A stretch of 7,219 bases of DNA from Gorillibacterium sp. (GTDB taxonomy: Bacteria; Bacillota; Bacilli; Paenibacillales; NBRC-103111). Location of the stretch: positions 1 through 7,219 of the forward strand of contig JACMJI010000155.1 of NCBI GenBank assembly GCA_014380705.1, written 5' to 3'. This document shows, piece after piece, positions 1 to 5,782 of this stretch (its first letter is position 1; every line of letters begins with the position of its first letter). The position numbers and the translations under genes are program-made. Under the pieces are notes generated by a model. It was given only the letters and a program-made list of their open reading frames with translations. It had not been told where the DNA came from and ran no database searches.

Positions 1-468
1 ATCCGCCATGACATCCTCAAGATGATGGACCTGGAAGTTACTTACACCGATTGCTTTGACTTTACCTTCTTTATAAAGCTTTTCTAAGGCTCTCCAAGTA
101 TCTTTATATTTGCCTTTGACCGGCCAATGGATTAAGTAAAGGTCAAGATAATCAAGACCCAGCTTAACCATACTATCCTCAAAAGCTTGCAATGTAGACT
201 CATAGCCTTGATCAGCATTCCATACCTTAGTGGTAATAAAGAGCTTTTCCCGAGCAATTCCGCTCTCGCGAATCGCTTGTCCCACACCCTCTTCATTGCG
301 ATAAGCTGCCGCGGTATCAATACTGCGATAGCCCGCTTGAATGGCGGTCTTGACGGACTGAATGACCTCGTCTCCCTCTTTCACCTTAAAAACCCCGAAA
401 CCCAGTTGTGGCATTTTTACCTCGTTATGTAGCGTTACCGTATCTGCAATATGCTTCAAGTTAAACAT
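1..468 (-). CDS. Aldo/keto reductase, YvgN/AKR5-like (C-terminus cut by window edge)
   Basis: NADPH-dependent cytosolic reductase of aldehydes and ketones. The family member it most resembles, Bacillus YvgN, reduces methylglyoxal and similar carbonyls. 156 residues are visible of about 275-280 usual. The complete catalytic tetrad is present: D51 and Y56 in [16 protein letters not shown]81 in TTKVWN, and H114 in [14 protein letters not shown] follows near 138-145. The missing part would carry the second half of the TIM barrel and the NADPH phosphate-binding region. The ATG at 468 has its AAAGGGG Shine-Dalgarno directly abutting it. A TTG three codons on (457-459) sits 9 nt after that site and may be the true start, shortening the protein by three residues. 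It is transcribed away from the CDF transporter gene, from which it is separated by that gene's terminator, so it is probably its own unit. Family assignment is secure; the physiological substrate is inferred. Confidence 0.93.
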   Translation of the reverse strand, partial: MFNLKHIADTVTLHNEVKMPQLGFGVFKVKEGDEVIQSVKTAIQAGYRSIDTAAAYRNEEGVGQAIRESGIAREKLFITTKVWNADQGYESTLQAFEDSMVKLGLDYLDLYLIHWPVKGKYKDTWRALEKLYKEGKVKAIGVSNFQVHHLEDVMAD

Positions 469-502
469 CCCCTTTAAAGAAAATATTATTGATTTAAGTA
501 AA

Positions 503-511
503 ATCATAGCA
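503..511 (-). promoter_or_regulatory. Possible extended -10 promoter for the left aldo/keto reductase
   Basis: On the minus strand TGCTATGAT reads as a TGn extended -10 followed by TATGAT, about 35 nt upstream of the reductase start. The -35 region is only a T-run with no clear TTGACA match, so this rests on the extended -10 alone. Upstream, the CDF gene's terminator would isolate the unit. Confidence 0.35.
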
Positions 512-539
512 TAGCAGTCCACAAAAAAAAATATTGAGC

Positions 540-570
540 AAAAAGAAGCTCCCTTTCACAGGAACTTCTT
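540..570 (-). terminator. Rho-independent terminator of the CDF transporter gene
   Basis: On the minus strand AAGAAGTTCC pairs with GGAGCTTCTT (ten pairs, one U-G wobble) across an eight-base loop. It is followed by a T-run, about 13 bp beyond the transporter stop codon. It separates that gene from the reductase at the left edge. Confidence 0.8.
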
Positions 571-583
571 CGCATCTCTTACC

Positions 584-1672
584 CTACTTATTATCACCCT
601 CGCCTAGTGCCCGAATATCAGAACCTTTCAATGGAATCCCTCGATTGAGCATGGAGTGAGAGTGAAAAATCGACCCCTCTTCTTCAAAAGGGTCCACGTG
701 AACATGAGCCTCACCTAAGTGCTCAATTTCGTGAATTAGCGCATGAATAACTTCTTTGGCAATTTCATGGCCCTCCGCGACGGAAAGCTCTGAATCCACA
801 GTAATATTCAGTTCAGTCTTGATTTCATGCCCACACCATCTGGCTTTTACATCTGACACCGTATTGACTCCACTCACTTGCAGTGCCGTATGGTTGATTC
901 TTTCCACGGTTTCAGGTTCGATGCCGTCTAACATTTGCGTAAAAATTAGTTTTGCTGAGTCTTTAGCAATGAACAGAATTAGCACGGTGATCACAATCCC
1001 GACGATGGGGTCCAGAAGTGGAAACCCTGCCCATATTCCCACCACACCAATTAAAACTGCGAGCGACGTAACCCCATCCATTCGGGCATGCTGACCGTCT
1101 GCTATGAGCGCTGCACTGCCAATTTTTCTGCCCATACGGATTCGGTAGATGGCTACCGTCTCATTACCGGCAAAACCGATCAGTGCTGCGGCTGCTGTTA
1201 CCCAGAGGTTTCCACCCTCTATCGGGTTAAAAAACCTCATTACCGACTGGTAACCGGCCACACCTGCACTCCCCAAAATAACAGCGATAATAAACAAACC
1301 TGCTAAATCCTCGCTGCGACCCATGCCATACGTAAATCTTTTCGTCGGTGGACGTCGACTTAGAAAGAATGCGATCCATAGAGGAATCGAGGTCAGCGCA
1401 TCACCGAAGTTATGAATCGTATCCGCAAGTAATGCAACACTACCCGAATACGTCCATAGGACAACCTGGATAATAGCAGTAGCCAACATGGCGATCAAGG
1501 AGATAAATAAAACCTTAGTCGCTTCTTTATTGCGAAGCAAGCTGGCATTCGTCTCTAGTTGGAAGTGCTGATCCAAGTGATCATTAGATTCCGGTCTCAT
1601 CCTGTTCAGTATCAACCCTTTCCCTTGTAATCCCACGGCCGATTCAACAACGCTGGACATAAATGAATGCAA
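584..1672 (-). CDS. Cation diffusion facilitator (CDF) family metal efflux transporter
   Basis: Proton-coupled exporter of divalent metal ions, probably zinc or a similar ion, in the cytoplasmic membrane. Six hydrophobic segments are visible, at roughly 53-74, 78-104, 121-145, 155-176, 186-213 and 216-237. The metal site is seen as H87xxxD91 in helix 2 (ADTIHNFGDA) and H195xxxD199 in helix 5 (ADGQHARMD); histidine at both positions is typical of Zn-type CDFs. The C-terminal cytoplasmic domain (about 240-330) has the usual GHE and HVHVDP histidines. At 362 residues it is longer than the usual ~300. The start given is the TTG at 1670-1672, which has no convincing ribosome site, nor does the ATG at 1658-1660. 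The ATG at 1598-1600, or the TTG at 1613-1615, follows AAGGGAAAGGG and may be the real start, giving about 338-343 residues. A weak promoter (TTGGCG, 17 bp, TACATA) lies at 1713-1741. Function class is certain; the metal is inferred. Confidence 0.93.
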   Translation of the reverse strand: MHSFMSSVVESAVGLQGKGLILNRMRPESNDHLDQHFQLETNASLLRNKEATKVLFISLIAMLATAIIQVVLWTYSGSVALLADTIHNFGDALTSIPLWIAFFLSRRPPTKRFTYGMGRSEDLAGLFIIAVILGSAGVAGYQSVMRFFNPIEGGNLWVTAAAALIGFAGNETVAIYRIRMGRKIGSAALIADGQHARMDGVTSLAVLIGVVGIWAGFPLLDPIVGIVITVLILFIAKDSAKLIFTQMLDGIEPETVERINHTALQVSGVNTVSDVKARWCGHEIKTELNITVDSELSVAEGHEIAKEVIHALIHEIEHLGEAHVHVDPFEEEGSIFHSHSMLNRGIPLKGSDIRALGEGDNK

Positions 1673-1773
1673 GTTCTGGTGGGGTTCGGTCTCTAATCAA
1701 GCCATGGTCGGTTATGTAGTCCTATTCAGTCTATTCGCCAAACAGTAGATTCTTCACACTCTGGGACTGGTTT

Positions 1774-2973
1774 TTAGAAATAATCGAATAAACAAGTGGC
1801 CATCTCCGGCAACAGCTGAGAAAATGCTCTGATCTCTTCCGTCGTCCCTTTTAAGACACCCGCCTTATGCAATAGTCTAGGCTTCTGATAACCGAATAAA
1901 ATGGCTGTAAGTGCTTTAATATCACAAGAGATGCCCACGGAAGGATCGGTTTCTTTTGCCTGAAGCAAGGGAAGAGAAAGCCCTTCATAGGGTTCAATCT
2001 GGGCTACCCCATTCTCATCCACCGTTAAAAGAAAGCTGCCTCTGTTCCACTCGGCTTGTTGATCCTCCAGATGGAGCACGATCTTCGTCATTTTGCCTAT
2101 TGCCTCAAAAGAATACTGCTTAATAAATGCGGGTGCATCCACAATCCGTGCCATAAAGTAAGGAATGAGTTCCTGCTTAAAGCGTGGGTTTGGCATTAGA
2201 TAGGCCAACTCATCATCAGCTGGTGCTGTAATATGTACCTTACCGATCATAGAATCATGGTTATCAATAAATGTCCACAATGCGCGGCGAGTCTGTTCAT
2301 CTAAGCAAACAAATTCATCGACATGCATCTCATTATCCTTAACATTAAAGCAGATATACCCCCTAGGCTCCCCACCTTCGTTATACCAGACGGCTTTGAT
2401 TCGCTTCATTTCGCTAATACGGGATTTCCACCTATCCTCGCTCCGCTTGAGCATGCCGTTATAGGTTTTGGCATATTGTTCATAGATGCTATTTAACAAT
2501 TCTAAATCTTCTGTCCGCTCAATATGTCCGCTTCGTTCAGCAAACCGTGGAAATTGTGCTAACTCAACTTCGTATTGCTTACGATCCACATAAATTTCAT
2601 ACCCATATTTGCGATAAAAAGGAATCGAGAAAGGATGGAGCATCGAAACGAGCATTCCGTTTTCACGCATGACAGCGAAGCTATTCGCTAAAAGCTTACC
2701 TACATAACCACTCCGACGGTATTCCGGCCAAGTGGAGACGGATGCAATGCCGCCCATTGAAACCTCTTTACCGCCGATCCAGATTGAATATGGCATCAAA
2801 TGCAGCTTGGCCGCAAGCTTTCCCTCTGAATAATAGCCCCAGAGCTCTTCTGGCTTCAATGCTGCTACCCGCTTAGCCCGTTGTTCCTCGGTTAGTTCAT
2901 ATTGAAATGCAAATTCTGAGAGCCTGATAAATTGCTCAACCTCATTGGGTCTAAGCTGATGAATCCCGTTCAA
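1774..2973 (-). CDS. Eis-type GNAT N-acetyltransferase
   Basis: Cytosolic acetyl-CoA-dependent acetyltransferase of the Eis family, whose members acetylate amines such as aminoglycosides or peptides; the natural substrate here is unknown. The 399 residues match the family length (about 390-410). An N-terminal GNAT domain (about 1-140) holds the acetyl-CoA loop R86-R87-S88-G89-Y90-V91-G92 (YRRSGYVGKLL). FYRKYGYE near 119-126 aligns by eye with the segment holding the general-acid tyrosine of mycobacterial Eis, probably Y120. A middle GNAT-like domain and a C-terminal SCP2-like domain follow. The chain ends in FDYF, consistent with the family's use of the terminal carboxylate of a C-terminal phenylalanine as base. 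The TTG start is chosen because AGGAG sits 9 nt upstream; the nearer ATG at 2978-2980 is out of frame. It lies 30 bp downstream of the membrane protein gene and is probably co-transcribed with it. No resistance function can be claimed from sequence. Confidence 0.88.
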   Translation of the reverse strand: MNGIHQLRPNEVEQFIRLSEFAFQYELTEEQRAKRVAALKPEELWGYYSEGKLAAKLHLMPYSIWIGGKEVSMGGIASVSTWPEYRRSGYVGKLLANSFAVMRENGMLVSMLHPFSIPFYRKYGYEIYVDRKQYEVELAQFPRFAERSGHIERTEDLELLNSIYEQYAKTYNGMLKRSEDRWKSRISEMKRIKAVWYNEGGEPRGYICFNVKDNEMHVDEFVCLDEQTRRALWTFIDNHDSMIGKVHITAPADDELAYLMPNPRFKQELIPYFMARIVDAPAFIKQYSFEAIGKMTKIVLHLEDQQAEWNRGSFLLTVDENGVAQIEPYEGLSLPLLQAKETDPSVGISCDIKALTAILFGYQKPRLLHKAGVLKGTTEEIRAFSQLLPEMATCLFDYF

Positions 2974-3003
2974 TGATCATCGCTCCTCTCATCCTATATA
3001 CCT

Positions 3004-3453
3004 TTATCTATAGCTGACAACCAAGATGACAGATAACACCAGAATAATCGTAATCAAAGCCACAGTAATGAACGTCCCTAACTTCTCTCCTTGAACTCTT
3101 ACTTCCTCACCCTCAGCAAGTGCCTTCTTATTGACAAGCTTACCGCTTAGAATAGAAAGGACGATGATCGACAACAGAACGATGACTCCACCCACATTCT
3201 GCATGTAATTGAGCCAAAAGCCCCCGTCGCCATAGTCTCTCGTCAAAATCATTAGAACACCAGTAAGGAGAACAATAAAAGCGCTAGGATGGGTGAGCAT
3301 GTTAAACACTCGAACGGTTCTACGGATCAGAAAAGCTGAGCCTGCAAGCTCCGGTTGTTTCTTTGTTAAAGCTAGCATTATCGTTGCAGCTATCAATGAA
3401 CCAAGCCAGATCGCCAAACCGGATAAATGAAAAAATAACATTAAACCGTGCAT
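3004..3453 (-). CDS. Small four-helix integral membrane protein, CopD/DUF2269-like
   Basis: 149-residue membrane protein of unknown role. Four hydrophobic segments are seen at about 4-28, 52-70, 85-106 and 126-146. Histidines lie at positions 2 and 9 (FFHLSGLAIWLGSL) and 55 (LTHPSAF) near the first two helices. The pattern of a helix opening with H-x-x-G-x-x-x-W-x-G, then a second helix with His, resembles the CopD/HemJ/DUF2269 group, in which such histidines can bind heme or metal. That likeness is by eye and moderate. The start is an ATG with GGAGGT (3461-3466) 7 nt upstream, behind a good sigma-A promoter. The Eis-type acetyltransferase begins 30 bp beyond its stop, so the two probably form an operon. 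No signal peptide or soluble domain is visible. Confidence 0.8.
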   Translation of the reverse strand: MHGLMLFFHLSGLAIWLGSLIAATIMLALTKKQPELAGSAFLIRRTVRVFNMLTHPSAFIVLLTGVLMILTRDYGDGGFWLNYMQNVGGVIVLLSIIVLSILSGKLVNKKALAEGEEVRVQGEKLGTFITVALITIILVLSVILVVSYR

Positions 3454-3486
3454 TTAACCCACCTCCATACTTTTGTGTACTCTTTT

Positions 3487-3515
3487 ATTATAGTCAAGGC
3501 TAAGAGGGGAAGCAA
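3487..3515 (-). promoter_or_regulatory. Sigma-A promoter of the membrane protein/acetyltransferase operon
   Basis: On the minus strand a perfect TATAAT (3487-3492) lies 17 bp from TTGCTT (3510-3515). The expected transcript start near 3480 leaves a leader of about 27 nt, which contains the GGAGGT ribosome site (3461-3466). The -35 is weak but the spacing is ideal. Confidence 0.7.
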
Positions 3516-3543
3516 AGGATAACCTTTCTCATTTGCTTTTCGA

Positions 3544-4128
3544 TTAATAAGAATCCAAATGCTTCGTGCAAGCAATCAATTGGCAGTTCCAGTAGTCCAT
3601 ACCCTTCTCCATAATGCTAATCGACGTATTCTCCAAATGAGGCAGCTCTGTCTCCTGCAGCAGGTACTCCAACGTACGAGCGATCCAAGCACCATGTGAG
3701 ACAAGGAGTACTTTTTTGTTTGGATGCTTGCTGCTCATCTCCTGAAGGAAGTCCAAACTGCGGGCAATCACGGATTCCTTCGACTCCTCGTTATGATCGA
3801 GGTCCGCCCAACCCTCGCCCCATAGCTTGATTCTATCCTCAAGCGTCGTTCCATCGAGTCGTCCGTGTGTCTTCTCACGCAAGCGTAGATCATAGCCATC
3901 CACTTCCCGTGACCTTGCCTTAGCAATATATTCAGCTGTGAGCTTTGCACGGGCTAGGTCACTAGAATACAGATAGTCCCAGTCCTCTTTAGCTAATCTA
4001 GCAGCAAGCTGTTTGGCCTGCCGTATGCCCTCTTCATTTAGTGGAACATCCGTCTGACCTTGTGCCCGCCGTTCCCTATTCCAATCCGTCATTCCATGTC
4101 GAATAAAGCCAAATGTAGTCAGTGCCAT
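3544..4128 (-). CDS. Histidine phosphatase family protein (PhoE/phosphoglycerate mutase-like)
   Basis: Cytosolic phosphatase that works through a phosphohistidine intermediate; substrate not determinable. The 194 residues are the usual size for this superfamily. The catalytic signature is complete: R10-H11-G12 (FIRHGMTDWN, with H11 the phosphorylated residue), R60 in SSDLARA, E85 in LRLREKTHG, and H145 in LLVSHGAW. GQTDVPLNEEGIRQA near 24-38 is typical of the Bacillus PhoE/YhfR branch, a broad-specificity phosphatase, rather than the glycolytic mutases, which are longer (about 230-250). The ATG follows AAGGGAGA at very short spacing. The gene is divergent from the YdhF-like reductase, sharing a 209-bp intergenic region. 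Downstream, no convincing terminator separates it from the next promoter. Family certain, role inferred. Confidence 0.92.
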   Translation of the reverse strand: MALTTFGFIRHGMTDWNRERRAQGQTDVPLNEEGIRQAKQLAARLAKEDWDYLYSSDLARAKLTAEYIAKARSREVDGYDLRLREKTHGRLDGTTLEDRIKLWGEGWADLDHNEESKESVIARSLDFLQEMSSKHPNKKVLLVSHGAWIARTLEYLLQETELPHLENTSISIMEKGMDYWNCQLIACTKHLDSY

Positions 4129-4185
4129 TCTCTCCCTTGGGCAAGCTTTAGTTCGTTTCTCTGTTAAGCATGGAGTAGTTTATTG

Positions 4186-4214
4186 ATTTTTACATAGTTA
4201 TGGGGATTCGTCAA
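4186..4214 (-). promoter_or_regulatory. Likely promoter of the histidine phosphatase gene
   Basis: On the minus strand TTGACG (4209-4214) is followed after 17 bp by AAAAAT (4186-4191), with a TG one base upstream giving an extended -10. The inferred leader is about 50 nt. The -10 hexamer matches consensus at only four of six positions. Confidence 0.45.
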
Positions 4215-4269
4215 TTCGTCCCTTTAAATCGATTGTAGCCAGTTTTTTTAACATTTTAGTAATAAACTA

Positions 4270-4300
4270 TTGACTTAGAGTTAACTCTAAGGTTTACAAT
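4270..4300 (+). promoter_or_regulatory. MerR-type promoter with operator, driving the YdhF-like reductase
   Basis: TTGACT (4270-4275) and TACAAT (4295-4300) are separated by 19 bp, longer than the optimal 17. The spacer region is occupied by a perfect 18-bp palindrome, CTTAGAGTTAACTCTAAG (4274-4291), i.e. CTTAGAG-N4-CTCTAAG. Overlong spacers filled by a dyad are the hallmark of promoters that MerR-family activators distort into an active form. The arm sequence is close to the CTTAAAG-N4-CTTTAAG site recalled for the aldehyde-responsive AdhR regulator of Bacillus. No MerR gene is in this window, so the regulator must act from elsewhere. Confidence 0.8.
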
Positions 4301-4337
4301 TCAATATGTAACTAACATTTGAAGGGGTGACTTAATT

Positions 4338-5258
4338 GTGGTAAAGAAAATAAATGTTGCAAATGGTGTACTTCATGTCTCCGAAATTTCGCTTGGCTGT
4401 ATGCGGATTGCAGAATTATCCGCGAAAGAGGTTGATCTACACGTACATAGCGCGTTGGAGGTTGGTATTGATTTTTTTGACCACGCGGATATCTATGCTG
4501 GAGGAAAAGCAGAAGAAGTATTCGCCGAAGTGCTGAGCAACAGCCCAGGTCTGCGTGAAAAAATGATGATTCAAAGCAAATGCGGAATTCGCAATGGCCT
4601 TTTTGATTTCTCCAAGGAGCATATTCTGGCGTCAGTAGAAGGCATCCTTAAACGCTTAAAGACAGACTATCTAGATGTTCTCTTGCTTCACCGTCCTGAT
4701 ACCTTGGTAGAGCCGGAGGAAGTGGCTGAGGCATTCGACATTCTTGAACAGAAAGGGATGGTCAAGCACTTTGGTGTCAGCAACCAAAACCCTACCCAAA
4801 TCGAATTGCTCAAGAAGAATGTTAAGCAGAAGCTGTTGTTCAACCAGTTGCAGCTGAGTATTACAAATACAGGCATGATTGATGCAGGGTTAAACGTCAA
4901 TATGGCAAACCCAGCTTCCATTGACCATGACGGTGGTATCCTCGAGTACAGTCGCCTGCATGACATGACCATTCAACCCTGGTCGCCTTTCCAATACGGG
5001 TTTTTTGAAGGTGTCTTCTTGGACAATGATAAATTTCCTGAATTGAATAAAGTTGTCGACCGTTTAGCATTGGAAAAAGATGTTGCCAACACAGCGATCG
5101 CCATAGCATGGCTCCTTAGACATCCAGCAAAAATGCAGCCCATTGTAGGAACAACGAATACCAAGCGCTTGCTTGATATTGCAAAGGCTTCAGATATCAC
5201 ATTGACGCGACAGGAATGGTATGAAGTTTATCGTGCAGCAGGCAATAAACTGCCATAA
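4338..5258 (+). CDS. Aldo/keto reductase, YdhF-like
   Basis: Cytosolic NADPH-dependent oxidoreductase. The 306 residues match the E. coli YdhF type (about 298) along the whole length, including HADIYGG-like, SKCGI, HRPD, HFGVSN and RQ.W segments. The tetrad is seen as D48 and Y53 in FFDHADIYAGG, K81 in QSKCG, and H118 in LLLHRPD. IVGTTNTKRL near 270-280 is the C-terminal cofactor-phosphate segment. YdhF itself has no firmly established substrate. The GTG start is preferred because GGGGTGA (4324-4330) lies 7 nt upstream and protein similarity begins at the first residues. The gene stands alone, with its own MerR-type promoter and a terminator 43 bp beyond the stop. The promoter suggests induction by a reactive electrophile or aldehyde, which is an inference. 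Confidence 0.93.
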   Translation: MVKKINVANGVLHVSEISLGCMRIAELSAKEVDLHVHSALEVGIDFFDHADIYAGGKAEEVFAEVLSNSPGLREKMMIQSKCGIRNGLFDFSKEHILASVEGILKRLKTDYLDVLLLHRPDTLVEPEEVAEAFDILEQKGMVKHFGVSNQNPTQIELLKKNVKQKLLFNQLQLSITNTGMIDAGLNVNMANPASIDHDGGILEYSRLHDMTIQPWSPFQYGFFEGVFLDNDKFPELNKVVDRLALEKDVANTAIAIAWLLRHPAKMQPIVGTTNTKRLLDIAKASDITLTRQEWYEVYRAAGNKLP

Positions 5259-5300
5259 ATATCAGTTCATGATTCTTAGATACTTATAAGAATAACCAAG

Positions 5301-5338
5301 AGCCACGAGTATGGAAATTTCATACCTCATGGCTTTTT
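5301..5338 (+). terminator. Rho-independent terminator of the YdhF-like reductase gene
   Basis: AGCCACGAGTATG pairs with CATACCTCATGGCT, apart from one mismatch and one bulged C, around a short A/T loop. A TTTTT run follows (5334-5338). It lies 43 bp after the stop codon. Confidence 0.8.
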
Positions 5339-5354
5339 AATCTATTATTAAACG

Positions 5355-5392
5355 AAAAACGTCGACTGTGCATACGCACAATCGACGTTTTT
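5355..5392 (-). terminator. Strong hairpin terminator downstream of the tRNA-Leu remnant
   Basis: Arms of 17 positions (5355-5371 and 5376-5392) enclose a four-base loop. Read on the minus strand, all 17 pair, one as U-G; on the plus strand the same position is a C-A mismatch, so minus is the better-fitting direction. The stem ends in A5/T5, giving the T-run. It begins 15 bp beyond the last tRNA-like base and fits the original terminator of a minus-strand tRNA gene. Confidence 0.7.
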
Positions 5393-5406
5393 ATAATAAT
5401 TGAAAG

Positions 5407-5453
5407 TGTCGGCGAGAGGACTCGAATCTCCACGGTTTCCCTCACGATTTTGA
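5407..5453 (-). tRNA. 3' half of a tRNA-Leu (CAA anticodon): probable attachment-site scar
   Basis: Partial, non-functional. On the minus strand the pieces run in tRNA order: T33 and anticodon CAA (5450-5453), A37-A38, 3' anticodon strand TCGTG (5443-5447), long class-II variable arm with GGG/CC (5432-5442), T-stem/loop GGAGA-TTCGAGT-CCTCT (5415-5431), 3' acceptor strand CGCCGAC (5408-5414), and discriminator A73 (5407), as leucine tRNAs have. The 5' half is missing: bases upstream of the anticodon loop do not pair with TCGTG, and no D-arm precedes. Position 53 is A where G is nearly invariant, breaking the last T-stem pair, and no full CCA follows (CTT instead). This is what remains at the far end when an element integrates at the anticodon loop and brings its own copy of the 3' half. 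Class (leucine) is confident; the att role is inferred. Confidence 0.72.
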
Positions 5454-5478
5454 TAATCGCATCATCGTTGCCTGCGTT

Positions 5479-5646
5479 ATGAGCCTCATTCGTTTGGGCT
5501 GCGTCTGCCGCTTCCTCATCCGCCTGTCCGGTGCGGATGAGGAAGCGGCGAAATACAAAAAGCGCGCCTGCAATGTCGTGCTGTTTTACATTTTGGCCGA
5601 GAGTATCTGGCAGGTGAAGGAAATCATCTTGTTTTACTACCGGTAG
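5479..5646 (+). CDS. Small hypothetical protein, one predicted membrane segment
   Basis: 55 residues, family not recognised. The N-terminal half is basic and cysteine-containing (LGCVCRFLIRL), a charged stretch DEEAAKYKKR follows at 20-29, and a hydrophobic segment of about 31-52 ends in YYR. Codon choice strongly favours G or C in the third position, unlike the genes at 1-5258 but like the kinase gene on its right, suggesting a real gene within imported DNA. No Shine-Dalgarno precedes the ATG, and the frame stays open back through the tRNA scar to a stop at 5401-5403. It may therefore be the 3' remainder of a longer gene cut at the element's end, or an inactive relic. A perfect inverted repeat (5507-5549) lies within it. 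Confidence 0.45.
   Translation: MSLIRLGCVCRFLIRLSGADEEAAKYKKRACNVVLFYILAESIWQVKEIILFYYR
5507..5549. repeat. Perfect 17-bp inverted repeat with 9-bp loop
   Basis: GCCGCTTCCTCATCCGC (5507-5523) and its exact reverse complement (5533-5549) flank CTGTCCGGT. It lies about 55 bp inside the tRNA scar and within the 55-residue ORF. No T-run follows on either strand, so it is not a standard terminator. Confidence 0.9.
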
Positions 5647-5711
5647 CGGAAAGCTTTTGCCTGAGAAGTGGAACGGCTGGGGATGAAACATAAGCAGATG
5701 GGAGCCACAGT

Positions 5712-5750
5712 AAAATCCCTGCAAATCCTCACTAGCCGGACTTCACAGGG
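5712..5750 (-). terminator. Possible terminator of the HipA-like gene
   Basis: On the minus strand CCCTG..AAGTCC pairs with GGATTT..CAGGG, with a small internal loop, and is followed by ATTTT, about 33 bp after the kinase stop codon. The stem is imperfect and the T-run short. The rest of 5647-5782 shows no gene I can support. Confidence 0.4.
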
Positions 5751-5782
5751 ACGATATGTTCTTGGGGTTTTACCCGCCTATT

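Noticed and set aside
2951..2980. Nine-codon minus-strand ORF overlapping the acetyltransferase start
   Set aside because: Its ATG is only 2 nt from the Shine-Dalgarno, and the same site fits the acetyltransferase TTG at 9 nt. There is no sign of a leader-peptide role.
3505..3535. Hairpin AAGCAAA...TTTGCTT after the phosphatase gene
   Set aside because: Only seven pairs with a long loop and no T-run. It overlaps the -35 of the next promoter, so it is not called a terminator.
5499..5509. GGCAGACGCAG on the minus strand, resembling the D-loop of leucine tRNAs
   Set aside because: It lies about 50 nt from the anticodon loop instead of a few, and the intervening bases form no D-stem or anticodon 5' strand. 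It coincides with the coding sequence and the inverted repeat, so it is chance.
5320..5724. 134-residue minus-strand ORF across the tRNA scar and hairpins
   Set aside because: It runs antisense to the better-supported 55-residue ORF and reads through the tRNA-like segment and both arms of a terminator. No ribosome site or family likeness was seen.
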